The translations under genes and the position numbers were made by a program. Under the pieces are notes generated by a model. The model saw only the letters and a list, made by a program, of their open reading frames with translations. It did not search any database and was not told the origin of the DNA. DNA of 60,741 nucleotides from Verrucomicrobiales bacterium (GTDB lineage Bacteria > Verrucomicrobiota > Verrucomicrobiia > Limisphaerales > CAIMTB01), in contig JAEUHG010000170.1 in assembly GCA_016795425.1 (NCBI GenBank), forward strand, positions 1 to 60,741, written 5' to 3'. Positions within the stretch are counted from its first letter, which is position 1. Each line of letters starts with the position of its first letter. Shown in pieces: positions 17,908-27,351 of this stretch.

Positions 17908-20055
17908 TCATCGGACGACCGGAAACTCGGCGATGCGCAGTCGGGTGCAGCCGTAGGGAAGGAGCCGAATCGTCTCGGTGGGTTGCTGAGCCAGATGGTG
18001 GGAAGGGCGGCTGTGCGGCAGCGGCCCGGCGCGATGTCCGTAAAGCGTCCACTCCGGGATTCGCTTCCCCTGCGTCTCCAGTTCCAAGGGCGCATTCGCC
18101 TGGGTCCACGGATAGGTGCCCTGCGTGAGCGGGGCGGCTTGTCGCAGTTGGAATCCCCGTCCGGGCTCCTTCACGGCCGATTCGAGCAATCCGAAATTCC
18201 ACGGTGTCGTCGGTCGCACCTCCAGGTACGAGCCGAAGTCATCGGTGGCCTCCACCTGGTTCCACGCCTCGCCGATGCGCAGTCCATAGAGCAGAGGTCC
18301 GCGTTGCACAGCGACCGAGTTCTCGAACCATCGGGTCACGGTGGTTTGAGCGGTGAACTGGATTTCCAGTCGGTCGCCGGGTTGCCAGCGGCGTTGCAGG
18401 CTCACGAACTGGTTCACCGGGGTAAAGCGGACCGGTTCGCCGTTGAGTCGCAGTTCGGTTCGCGACGACCAGGACGGGATGCGCAGGCGGAAGGGGAACT
18501 CGACGGCGCGATCGGGACGAAATTCGAAGCGCACGGATTCCTCGAAGGGATACTGGGTGTCTTCGACCACGGTGATGGGAACGCCGCCGCCTTCGCCCAC
18601 AATGGCTTGGACCTCGCAAGGTCCGTAAACCAGGGCCGCCAATCCGTGATCCGAGGTCGCGTGCCACAAGGTCTGGACGAATTTGGGCCAGCCCTGGTGC
18701 ATGTTGCAGGTGCAGCAGGGATAACCCGTGAGCAGTCCGAAACAGAGGTCGGTGCCGCCGTGGTAATCGTCCTCGTAGAAATTGCGTCGTGCCCTCGTAC
18801 ACAGGACCTGGTTTGCGGTCTGAAAGTATTGTCGGGCGCGAAAGTCCTCAGTGGTTTGGGCCGGCAGGGCGTTGTAGGCGATCCATTCCAGGGCGTCCGC
18901 GAAGTCAGTGTCGCCCGTGATTCCAAGCATGGTCTCGAGGGAGAACATCATTTCGACGACGGAACAGAGTTCGACACCTTGGGTCGGGTCCGGACCGTGC
19001 AAGGGTTCGTCACCGCCATACATACCTTGGGGTTGGCCATGGAATCGTCGCAGGGTTTTGAGGCCGGTTTTCACGGCTGCGAGATGACTGGGGGCCGGGT
19101 CCTGCTGGGAGAAGACCACGGGGGCTTTGATGCCCTGGGCCAGATTCACGCAATGAAAGCTCTGGTATTGATCGACGCTGAGTCGACGGATGAGATGGGG
19201 ATCGAACGGGAAGCGGTCGTCGACGTTGTAGGGGTAAAGATGGGCCAGATCCGGCGATGGTTCGGGATCGGTGTTGGAGAGGATCTGCGTCCAGGGAAAT
19301 GTCTGCTGGTGGAGGAGTCGCCCCAGTTCGAGCAGGAAGGGTTCACCCGTCACGTTGTACAGCCACAGAACCACCATCAGGTTGTCCCCACCGCGTCGGT
19401 TTCCCCAGAAAGACCAGTGATCAAGCGGCGTTCGCTGGAGTTCGCGCTGCTGATAGCGGAAGTACTTCGTCAGAACGTCGGGAACGCGGGGATCGCGTGT
19501 GGCCATGAAGTGCTGCTGCAGCACTTTTAGCATGACCATGCGTGGCCACCAGTCTTCGCGCGGTGTCTTCTGAATCCCCGCTTCGGGAGCCGGTTCGCGT
19601 TCAAAGCGCTTTGGTCCCAGGTACCCGGAGGGTTCCTGGTTCTCCAGCGTCCAGTCGATCCACGGCCTCGCCTTGGCCAACAGGTTGGTGTCACCGAGTT
19701 GATGCGCCAGTGGCAGCAATCCATCGATCCAGTAGGGGCCGCGCTCCCATCCGTCACCGTCACCGCCCAGCCACCCGTTGCGGGCACCGATCACCTTCGC
19801 GTAGTCGCGGTCCAGGGTCCCGGTCAGACCGTCGCGCATGCGTTCCGATTGCACCCGCAGCCAGCCTTTCGGTCGAATGGTGCCGGGGGGCAGATCCAGG
19901 AATAGCCGGGCAGCCAACGGCGCGCGGTTGGTGATGACGGTCGGAGCGGCGGTGGTCGGTGTCGCCCCATGAAGGGTCGACACACTCTGGAGTGCCACGG
20001 TGAGGATCCACGCGGCCTGTCCACCGGAGGCTTTGAAAACGTTCATGAAACGCAT
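17908..20055 (-). CDS. GH127-like beta-L-arabinofuranosidase (DUF1680 family), exported
   Basis: 715 residues. A hydrophobic export segment ('AAWILTVALQSVSTLHGA') precedes the domain opening 'LDLPPGTIRPKGWLRVQ'. The (alpha/alpha)6-barrel core includes 'CSVVEMMFSLE', and the catalytic cysteine region is 'GYPCCTCNMHQGWPKF', with adjacent cysteines at residues 447-448. In characterised GH127 enzymes the equivalent cysteines bind zinc, and one acts as nucleophile. C-terminal beta-domains follow. The expected reaction is release of L-arabinofuranose or a related sugar from plant or bacterial glycans. It is convergent with the antiporter gene (15 bases between stops) and 52 bases downstream of the sialidase-like gene. 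Confidence 0.88.
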   Translation of the reverse strand: MRFMNVFKASGGQAAWILTVALQSVSTLHGATPTTAAPTVITNRAPLAARLFLDLPPGTIRPKGWLRVQSERMRDGLTGTLDRDYAKVIGARNGWLGGDGDGWERGPYWIDGLLPLAHQLGDTNLLAKARPWIDWTLENQEPSGYLGPKRFEREPAPEAGIQKTPREDWWPRMVMLKVLQQHFMATRDPRVPDVLTKYFRYQQRELQRTPLDHWSFWGNRRGGDNLMVVLWLYNVTGEPFLLELGRLLHQQTFPWTQILSNTDPEPSPDLAHLYPYNVDDRFPFDPHLIRRLSVDQYQSFHCVNLAQGIKAPVVFSQQDPAPSHLAAVKTGLKTLRRFHGQPQGMYGGDEPLHGPDPTQGVELCSVVEMMFSLETMLGITGDTDFADALEWIAYNALPAQTTEDFRARQYFQTANQVLCTRARRNFYEDDYHGGTDLCFGLLTGYPCCTCNMHQGWPKFVQTLWHATSDHGLAALVYGPCEVQAIVGEGGGVPITVVEDTQYPFEESVRFEFRPDRAVEFPFRLRIPSWSSRTELRLNGEPVRFTPVNQFVSLQRRWQPGDRLEIQFTAQTTVTRWFENSVAVQRGPLLYGLRIGEAWNQVEATDDFGSYLEVRPTTPWNFGLLESAVKEPGRGFQLRQAAPLTQGTYPWTQANAPLELETQGKRIPEWTLYGHRAGPLPHSRPSHHLAQQPTETIRLLPYGCTRLRIAEFPVVR

Positions 20056-20107
20056 GGGGAGGGAGGGGCTGCCGCGCCGTGTGGCGAGGTCGTTGTTCGA
20101 GTGGGCC

Positions 20108-22507
20108 CTATTTCAAGGTGACGCGGAACCGGAAATTGTCGGCGGTGGCCCATTCCTTGGGATCCGGTCGTTGCCCATAGGTGGTCAGGAAGAGTTCGAA
20201 GTGGTGGGTTTGCCGATCCTCAAGCAGGGAGAAGTTCGAGAATTGTACCAACGGCCCATGATACGCCATCCGGTCGGCAATGAGGGTCACGGTTTCTCGT
20301 CGAATCGCGGCCGCGGTTTCGTCGACCTCGGCCATGACCAAGGGGAATCGGGGATGATTGCCGTCGGGCGGCATCGGACAGAGGTTGCCAAACCAGTAGA
20401 GTTTTCCAGTTTGGCTGTGCCGAATCATGCGGTGGATCGAGGAAGGCGAGAAGAAGCGCGTGCCATCGGCGTAACGCCATTCGCTGGGAGGCGACAAGGT
20501 GCGCCCGCCGTCCTCCGAGAGACTGAACCACTTGCGACCCTCCGCGTCGGCGCGCGTGCCATCCCAACCGGTGTTTGATCCACGCCAGACGATGAGGATC
20601 CTGTGGTCACGAAGCACCGCCACCTCAGGTTCCATCAGGCCGCGGGCACTGAGGGTCGGCGAGATCTCCGTGCGCGCCCCCGCCTCCCAGGCATAGGCCT
20701 GACGTTCGACATCCCACCGACCGAGAAAAAGCACCGATCCCATGCGCCAGGGTCGCTGGTCATTCTTGGGGTCACCCACGGCATTCGCGTGGGCCACGGC
20801 GTGAAGCAATGTTCCGTCGGCGAGGGCGGCGATGTTGTTTCCGGGATAGCCTTCGTTGCGGTTGAGGAAGGAAGGGTGAGCCGGTTGCTGCGGATCAAAC
20901 GCGGGAGCCTCTTCGTAACGTAACGGGGACGGCATGGACCAGCTTCGCCCCAGGTCCCGCGAGGTGCGGACATACGGGAAGCAATGGAAGATGCCTCGGA
21001 TCTCGATCTGCCGGAGCCACGCCTGCACCAGGAGGCCGGATTTCGGATCATGGGTGTCGGCCCACCCGCCTTCCCAGACTTTGGTTCCCGCGTAATCGAC
21101 CAATGACGACGGTTGTTGCGGGGTCCACTCGGACCAGGTGCGGCCGTTGTCCGTCGACCATCGGGCGGACTGATCATCCGCGACGTCGTCACGCGACTCC
21201 ACGGCGCGCCATTCGCGACGCTCGAGGCCGGGGCCCACGTAGAGCATGGACGCCATCGCGGCGGCCTGTGGGCGCGGGTGGGAGGCGTGCAGGTTCTTCT
21301 CCACCGCGGCCAGTGGGGTGTTGGTTTCCCAGGGGCCGATGGGAAAACGCGCCAACGAGGCCGGGCTGCCGATCTGGGTGAGCACCTCCCATGGCGGTTC
21401 GAATCCGGCGTCGGTCCACTCCCGGGTCGTAAAGAAATTGAAGAGGTAAATGCCGGCAGCCCCTTCGGACCAGAGATGACGGGCAGCGCGCCGATAGCGG
21501 GCCGGGGTCATGCACTGGTCGAGAGCGCTGCCTTCCGCGCATTCGATCCCGCCATAGATGGGAAGGTTGGGAAGCTGCTCCTTCCACGCGCGCAACGGGA
21601 GGTCATAACGAACAAAGAGGAACTCACTGACCGTTACCCAATCGATCCAGCCTTCCTTCGCCCAGGCGGCGACATCACAACCCAGCGAACGAGCCGTGTC
21701 CGGGGTCGGCGGGGTGCGTCCATAAGGCGACGGCGGCCTTAGGGCGAGAAGCCGGCGTCGTCCTTGCGGACCCGCTGTGGCGTTCAGCATGGATCGTACG
21801 CGACGAACCAGGTCGCTCATCGCCGCCACGCGAGCATCGACGGAAAAGGTGGCGTCGTCCCCGAAGTAGGTTGGAAACCTTTGGAAATCCAGTTCGATTC
21901 CGTCGGTGTCGTAGCGTCGGGCGGCCTCTTCGATGAGGCTGAGCACGTAGTCCCGGACTTCGGGAAACCGAAAGTCCAGGGCGCCATTGCCGAGTCGGAA
22001 CCGAGGATGATCCCGCCAGAACGCGGTGCGCAGGAAGTCGTTTCCGTGCGCGTCGTTCATGCGGAATGTCAGCAGGGTTTCAAGCCCGCGTCGGCGCGCC
22101 TCGGCAAAGAGGAAGGCATAGGGATCGATGCCGCTGGCAAAGAAGGAGGCCAGGTTCGTGAAGCGCTGTCGCTCGTGGGCGGACCATGCGGCGCGTTCGA
22201 CTTCCGTGGAGAGCGCGCCGCGCTGGGTCCCGACTCGAGTGGGATAGTAGAGGACTTGGGCATTGGCGCAGAGGAGGAAGGTGTCGACCTGACTGCCCGG
22301 TGCGGTGAGTTCGGTGACAATTCGAGCGAGGTCGTTGGTGTCGACCGGACCTGGGCCCTGGCGGCCCGCGATCAGCGTCATGCAGGAATCGCCGTCGAGG
22401 TTGTAAAGGATTCGCCGGGACCGGAGGTCCGCCGCGGGAGAATCCTGAATCGCGAGTCCCAGCAGTAGCGCGAGGGCGATCCAGGCGGGAACCCATCGGT
22501 GTTTCAC
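20108..22507 (-). CDS. Exported TIM-barrel plus sialidase-like (Asp-box) protein
   Basis: 799 residues from the GTG at 22507, chosen because it yields an immediate signal peptide ('WVPAWIALALLLGLAI' then 'SPAADL'). The frame is open 72 codons further upstream but encodes an Arg/Pro/Gly-rich leader. The N-terminal half looks like a TIM-barrel glycosidase ('ILYNLDGDSCM', 'FRMNDAHGND', 'YDTDGIELDFQRFP'). The C-terminal half carries three Asp-box-like motifs of the sialidase/BNR propeller: 'STDNGRTWS', 'SRDLGRSWS' and 'SEDGGRTLS'. The combination suggests a bifunctional carbohydrate-active protein, but neither catalytic specificity can be named. It is followed after 52 bases by GH127. Confidence 0.78.
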   Translation of the reverse strand: MKHRWVPAWIALALLLGLAIQDSPAADLRSRRILYNLDGDSCMTLIAGRQGPGPVDTNDLARIVTELTAPGSQVDTFLLCANAQVLYYPTRVGTQRGALSTEVERAAWSAHERQRFTNLASFFASGIDPYAFLFAEARRRGLETLLTFRMNDAHGNDFLRTAFWRDHPRFRLGNGALDFRFPEVRDYVLSLIEEAARRYDTDGIELDFQRFPTYFGDDATFSVDARVAAMSDLVRRVRSMLNATAGPQGRRRLLALRPPSPYGRTPPTPDTARSLGCDVAAWAKEGWIDWVTVSEFLFVRYDLPLRAWKEQLPNLPIYGGIECAEGSALDQCMTPARYRRAARHLWSEGAAGIYLFNFFTTREWTDAGFEPPWEVLTQIGSPASLARFPIGPWETNTPLAAVEKNLHASHPRPQAAAMASMLYVGPGLERREWRAVESRDDVADDQSARWSTDNGRTWSEWTPQQPSSLVDYAGTKVWEGGWADTHDPKSGLLVQAWLRQIEIRGIFHCFPYVRTSRDLGRSWSMPSPLRYEEAPAFDPQQPAHPSFLNRNEGYPGNNIAALADGTLLHAVAHANAVGDPKNDQRPWRMGSVLFLGRWDVERQAYAWEAGARTEISPTLSARGLMEPEVAVLRDHRILIVWRGSNTGWDGTRADAEGRKWFSLSEDGGRTLSPPSEWRYADGTRFFSPSSIHRMIRHSQTGKLYWFGNLCPMPPDGNHPRFPLVMAEVDETAAAIRRETVTLIADRMAYHGPLVQFSNFSLLEDRQTHHFELFLTTYGQRPDPKEWATADNFRFRVTLK

Positions 22508-22733
22508 GGCGGGCGAGAAGGCATCTCCGCGGGAGCCGCGAAGTCGGTCCGACGGGAACGACCCATCGCGCGTCGGTGCGCCCGACCCAGGGTGGCAGGG
22601 GGCATCAACTCTAGGCGCCGAGCGAGGGCTTCCAGCCAGAACACGGTGGCGCGGTGACATGCCCAAGGTGAAACCGCCCGAGGCCTGAAGGGCAACACGG
22701 CAATGCGCGGCCCCAGTCGGCACGGGAACGGAC

Positions 22734-25643
22734 CTACGGGGCGCCGCCGGCGGCCGCGCCGGGGCCCGAAGTGGCGGCGGGTGCGGCGGCCGTCATGCCG
22801 AGAGCTCCCTTGCGCTGGAGATCATAGATGACGATGGCTTGCGCAGCGTGGTCGGCCGCGGGATCCCGGAGGCGGGCCAGGGTAACGGCTCGGTCTCGGG
22901 CATTGTCATCGACGCGATACTTCTCGTGGAGCTTTCGATGTTCCGCAGCTTTTGCGGCATCGCCCAGCTGGGAATGGAGCAAGGCCAGGTTGTAGTGCGC
23001 CGTCACGTTTTCGCTGTCGATTTCGAGGGTCTGCTGGAAGCGGCGGACGGCCTCGCGAAGGTAATGCTCGCGCTCGGCTTTGCGGTTCGCTCCGCGCTCG
23101 ATCTTGGCGCGTTCGAAGAGTGTTTGCCCGAGCTCGTTGATCACCTCGTAGTCGCGGCTGAAATCGAAGCCGCGTTGATCCAGTTCCGGATAGCGGTCTT
23201 CGAGAATGCTGGTGAAATCGGCGATGGCGCGGTCGAGAAAGCCATTCTGCTTGTTCACCAACCCGGTGAACCAGGCCAGGGTCCAACGCGGGGCCGGGGG
23301 CGAGAACCGGTTGGTATCGGCGGCCCTTTGGAGTGCCGCAACGGCATCGTCGAGCCGGCCCTCTTTGAAAAAGACGCGGCCGAGGTTCACGGGTCCGTCG
23401 AAGCGGCCGAGTTTCTCCACTTGGGAAAAGGCGTGGGTCGCTTGGATGAGTTCGCCCTTTTCGCTGCCTTTGTCGCCCTTGTTGAGCAGGCCGATGCCAT
23501 AGTCGTTCCAGCGCTGCCACTCGGGGATTTTCGAGGGGGCATTCGTCACGCCGCCATGGGCGAGGCCGTCGATGGGGAACGTGACCCGATCCTGCGCGAT
23601 GAGGCGGACGGGCAGGTCGTTGGTGAGCTGAAAGGGCATGCCGTTGGTGTAGCCCTTACCGAAGACGTAGTTGTAATAGATGGTGTCGAACTTCCGGTAG
23701 TTGAGCTTCACCTCGAAGCTCAAGGGCTCGGTGAGGTCCTCAGGCACGGTGAATCCATAGTGCACCACGAATCCGGCACCGGGCGGGATTTGATTGTTGT
23801 AGAGTGGCGTGAAGATGTCCTGGGGATTCCGGCGGTCGATGCGGTTTCCATCCTTGTCCAGCATGTAGACATTCACGAAGTGCGACCAGGGATCGACCTC
23901 GTTATGACGCCCCATGCCGCCGCTGCGAGCGACGATGCGCTGGCCGCTCCGGGCGATGACTTCCACCCAGATCTCATTCGAATCGACGGTTCCCTGGGAG
24001 AAGGGATGCGCGACCCGGAGGGTTCGGAGCACGACCTCGAGCAAGTAGGGTTTGCCCCGGGAAAGGGCCGGGACGGTGGGGCGCAACGGGGCGAGCAACC
24101 GACCGTCGATCTCGCCGGCTTCCTTGACCCCGAAGATGTCCACCCGAAGCGAGTTGGTGCTGAAGATCTCGTGCTTGGCGATGATGTCCTTGTCGCCGCG
24201 GATGTGGGGGAGCGCCGTATTGGCCGAAGGGAAGAGGTGATCGTGGATGTAGCGTTGGGAGGTGTTGGTGGGATTGAAGAAGTTGGCGCCAAAATCCTGC
24301 GACGGTTGCAGCGGCATGTGGCAGTCGTTGCAGTTCTTCTCGGCGGTGGGGGGGTAGTAGAACGATCGCGCGCCGTGGCCCGCGCCGCTCAGCAGAAAGG
24401 TGTCGTAATGGTTCTGTCCGCGAAGGAATTCCTTGTAGTGATTCACTTCGTAGGGAATGGACACCTTGTGGCAGGCGCCGCAGAACTCTTCGGTCTTCAT
24501 GAACGGCTGCAGGAACATGCGCTTGTGGAACTCCGGCTTCGCCTTGACCAACTGGTTGTTCATCCATTGCAGGACGCGGTTGGTGGAGTAGGCGAACGGA
24601 TAATGGATCGGCTCGTCGATGGTGTAGTCGCCGTTGCCGATGGTGCTGTCGATCGAAGTTATGGAGTGGCACGCGGTACAGGTGATGCCGGCTTGCGACG
24701 TGGGGTGCGCCTTCATGTCGAAATTGGGGTCATCGAAGGCGCCGCTGAAGAAGGGCACGGGGTCATGGCAACCGGCGCACCAGCGCGAGGCCCGCACCGT
24801 GCCATCGCGTTGCAGCGACACCTGCCGCGTCTCGTTGACGGCGAACAGATAGAAGGGGTTGTTGAACGAACTGAACCGATGCGAACTGTGGAACCAGCCC
24901 TGGTAGGTGTCCTCGTGGCACTTCCGGCAGTAGTCGTCCATCATCAGCGTGTTGGCTGGGATGAAGTTTCCGGAAACCGTCTTGGACGAGGATGGCTGGA
25001 AATACTTCCGCCCTTCCTTCGAGGCTTCCTGGCTTTTCTTGGGATGAAACGAATGAAGGCCGACCATGGCGAGCACCGTCACCCCGACCGCCCCCATCCA
25101 TCCCAGGCCCACCTTCCATTTGATCCTGGGACCGGCGAGACGGTGGAGGATGTAAAGCCAGACGCAAAGCACCGGGGTGATGACGTGGGCCCAGTAGGCC
25201 GCGGACCGCAGGCGCGGATCCTTGATGCCAATGTTCTTGAACTGAAAGAGATCAATGCGGGTCAAGGCGATCCCGGTGACCAACACGACGATGCCCGCCA
25301 GCAGCAGCGCGTACCCTACCCGCACCGCCCGCCGATTGGGCCGGTCCTTGGCGTTCTTCATGTGCACCAGGCCAAAGACGATGTACGGACCCAGAAGGAG
25401 AACGCCGAGAACCAGGTGCAGTCCGAACATCACCTGGTAGAAGTAGTTCTGGTAGAGTGTGGGGCGGTGCAGCCACTCGAGGAACGTGATGGATGCGAGG
25501 TAAGCCGAGTTCGCTCCCAATACGGCGACCAGGCCGAAGACAACCATCAGCAGGACGCGAAGTCGCGGGCCGATGGCCGGCTCGTATTTCCGACGCGGTG
25601 GCGGTGTCGGGGGCGATCCCGCTGAGGTTAGGTGCTCACTCAT
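22734..25643 (-). CDS. Five-TM membrane / pentaheme c-type cytochrome / TPR fusion protein
   Basis: 969 residues with a striking domain order. Five predicted membrane helices come first (about 28-50, 68-94, 110-128, 150-168, 180-197), with histidines at helix ends (H76, H94, H153, H167) that could hold b-heme. Five c-heme motifs follow: CRKCH 239, CAGCH 289, CTACH 322, CGACH 388 and CNDCH 438. A beta-rich region occupies about 460-690. C-terminal TPR-like helices end it ('EGRLDDAVAALQRAADTN', 'NVTAHYNLALLHSQLGD'). The protein is probably anchored in the cytoplasmic membrane with its hemes outside, accepting electrons from quinol or passing them to partners. I do not recognise a named enzyme. 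A 209-base gap separates it from the upstream GH5-like gene. Confidence 0.82.
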   Translation of the reverse strand: MSEHLTSAGSPPTPPPRRKYEPAIGPRLRVLLMVVFGLVAVLGANSAYLASITFLEWLHRPTLYQNYFYQVMFGLHLVLGVLLLGPYIVFGLVHMKNAKDRPNRRAVRVGYALLLAGIVVLVTGIALTRIDLFQFKNIGIKDPRLRSAAYWAHVITPVLCVWLYILHRLAGPRIKWKVGLGWMGAVGVTVLAMVGLHSFHPKKSQEASKEGRKYFQPSSSKTVSGNFIPANTLMMDDYCRKCHEDTYQGWFHSSHRFSSFNNPFYLFAVNETRQVSLQRDGTVRASRWCAGCHDPVPFFSGAFDDPNFDMKAHPTSQAGITCTACHSITSIDSTIGNGDYTIDEPIHYPFAYSTNRVLQWMNNQLVKAKPEFHKRMFLQPFMKTEEFCGACHKVSIPYEVNHYKEFLRGQNHYDTFLLSGAGHGARSFYYPPTAEKNCNDCHMPLQPSQDFGANFFNPTNTSQRYIHDHLFPSANTALPHIRGDKDIIAKHEIFSTNSLRVDIFGVKEAGEIDGRLLAPLRPTVPALSRGKPYLLEVVLRTLRVAHPFSQGTVDSNEIWVEVIARSGQRIVARSGGMGRHNEVDPWSHFVNVYMLDKDGNRIDRRNPQDIFTPLYNNQIPPGAGFVVHYGFTVPEDLTEPLSFEVKLNYRKFDTIYYNYVFGKGYTNGMPFQLTNDLPVRLIAQDRVTFPIDGLAHGGVTNAPSKIPEWQRWNDYGIGLLNKGDKGSEKGELIQATHAFSQVEKLGRFDGPVNLGRVFFKEGRLDDAVAALQRAADTNRFSPPAPRWTLAWFTGLVNKQNGFLDRAIADFTSILEDRYPELDQRGFDFSRDYEVINELGQTLFERAKIERGANRKAEREHYLREAVRRFQQTLEIDSENVTAHYNLALLHSQLGDAAKAAEHRKLHEKYRVDDNARDRAVTLARLRDPAADHAAQAIVIYDLQRKGALGMTAAAPAATSGPGAAAGGAP

Positions 25644-25852
25644 GGCGCAAAAAAATACCGCCGGTCGTCAAAGGGAACTCGCCCCGCCGTCCCGGTGGTC
25701 AGCGGGAGTATGGTGACATCCTTTCCGGGATAAGCACGTTTGGGGTGAGTTGCCGGATTTCGGGGGCGAACCGCGTTGTCGCCGTGGCGAAATGGCCGAA
25801 TTCATGTCCGCGATTGGGTTTAGAAGCTGGGCTTTCCGTGCCGGGACCGGTC

Positions 25853-27271
25853 TTAGCGGCGGCGCAGGCGCAACGCGATGTCCTCGTGATACGGGGGAGA
25901 CATCAGCGATCGGACGCCACCGCCTTCCACCCGGGATCGACCGGTGATCCGTCCCGTTTTGGTATCGATCCACTCGGCCCGCCATGTGCCCTCGGGCAAA
26001 CGAAGCTTCAACTCCTGCGCCTCCACCGCAGCGCCCTCCCGTCGGAGATAAACGGCGATGGTGCGGCCGGGTTCAACCAGCGCCTGGACGGCCCCGCCGG
26101 CGGGGACGCCTCCCTCGACGACGGTGACATCCGGACGCATGCGGACAAAATCCAGTTCGTGAAGGAACCGGCTGAGGATGCGCATTTGCTGTCGAAAGTC
26201 GGGATTGCCCCCTCCCGGTTGTTTCTGGGGATAAACGAAGGTGCCGTCTTCGTGCCCGGCGGTGAAGGAGTAGTCCAGGTTGTTGAAGAGCCCGCCCCCG
26301 GCGAGCAGGAACTCCCATGCTTCCGATCGATAGGCCACATTGTTGGTCCCGCGGAAGCCGGTCTCGTCATCCCCGATGACACGATTGAGCGAATAGTTGA
26401 GGGCGACGGTCTTGGGCGGCGTGGCGTAGTGAAAGTTGAGAATTGAGACGGAGGGATGCGGATTTTCCACTTTCGCCGAGTGATTGGCGATGTTCTGGGC
26501 GATGAGATGGCGATGCGGTAATCCGCCTTCGGTCGCGACGATGACGTCCGCGATGTGGTGCTGCCAGGCGAGGGTGACGCCACCGAAGTAGGGTTCGTTG
26601 CAGATTTCGTAGAACAGATTGTCGAAGCCGTTCAATTCCGTGACCAGTTTGCGGACCAGCGATTCCTGGACCGCCAGCAGGCCCCCGTGCCGGTCGAGGG
26701 TGTAGACATTGGTGCGGGGCACCGCCCCCCAGCCGTTGACATGGTTGGCTGGATTCATCGGGCTCAATCGCCATTGGCTGTCCTCGTACATGGGGCAGAA
26801 CAGCGAGAGTTCGACGACCACACCGCTGCGCGCGGCGCGCCCCACAAAGTCCTTGAGGCGCGCAAAGTAGCGATCGTCCCAGCGCGTGAGATCAAACTTG
26901 TTGCCGCCATTGGCGTAGCCCGGTTGCTCGGAACGCGCCCACGGAGCGAGGAACCGGCCGGGCAAAGGTGCAAGGGTGTTGCGGGCGATGTTAAAGGCAC
27001 CCTCGGGTTCGACGTAAGACCCGCTGAAGATGCGCGTGTAGTTCATGCCGGCCTTGCGCTGTGTCTGGAGGTAGCGGCGGTAGTCAAAGTCGAGGTTCAT
27101 CACCGCCCCATAGTGCTCGGCCGAGGTCACCAAGGCGGTCGCCTTGCCGCGCCAAAGGAAATAATGAGGATTGTCCGGGTGCAGGGCGATCGGTGCCGCC
27201 GCGAGGGTGAACCGTGCCGGCAGCAACACCAGCGCGGTGAACAAAACGCAGAATGGGTTCCATCGATTCAT
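25853..27271 (-). CDS. GH5-like / cellulase-superfamily exported glycoside hydrolase
   Basis: 472 residues from ATG 27271 ('MNRWNPFCVLFTALVLLPA', a clear signal peptide). ATG 27304 is an alternative. An open frame continues upstream to 28072, but there it lies antisense-in-register over the TauE/SafE gene and is not coding. The TIM-barrel has the two expected catalytic acids: E226 in 'YEICNEPYFGG' (acid/base) and E303 in 'GDDETGF' (nucleophile position). A C-terminal small beta-domain starts near 'EPGRTIAVYLRREG'. The family hydrolyses beta-linked glycans; specificity is unknown. The TauE/SafE gene lies 80 bases upstream. Confidence 0.84.
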   Translation of the reverse strand: MNRWNPFCVLFTALVLLPARFTLAAAPIALHPDNPHYFLWRGKATALVTSAEHYGAVMNLDFDYRRYLQTQRKAGMNYTRIFSGSYVEPEGAFNIARNTLAPLPGRFLAPWARSEQPGYANGGNKFDLTRWDDRYFARLKDFVGRAARSGVVVELSLFCPMYEDSQWRLSPMNPANHVNGWGAVPRTNVYTLDRHGGLLAVQESLVRKLVTELNGFDNLFYEICNEPYFGGVTLAWQHHIADVIVATEGGLPHRHLIAQNIANHSAKVENPHPSVSILNFHYATPPKTVALNYSLNRVIGDDETGFRGTNNVAYRSEAWEFLLAGGGLFNNLDYSFTAGHEDGTFVYPQKQPGGGNPDFRQQMRILSRFLHELDFVRMRPDVTVVEGGVPAGGAVQALVEPGRTIAVYLRREGAAVEAQELKLRLPEGTWRAEWIDTKTGRITGRSRVEGGGVRSLMSPPYHEDIALRLRRR

Positions 27272-27351
27272 AGGATGGCGTCGTGGCTTGGGGTGGGACC
27301 GCATCGAGAATCGGGTAGAATGCGGCTGCGGTCGAGCGGTTGGTGTCGGGG

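Noticed and set aside
17983..19530. 515-codon open frame on the plus strand
   Set aside because: Antisense to GH127, which has its catalytic cysteine region on the minus strand.
22839..25625. 928-codon open frame on the plus strand
   Set aside because: Antisense to the pentaheme gene, whose five CxxCH motifs and membrane helices prove the minus strand is coding.
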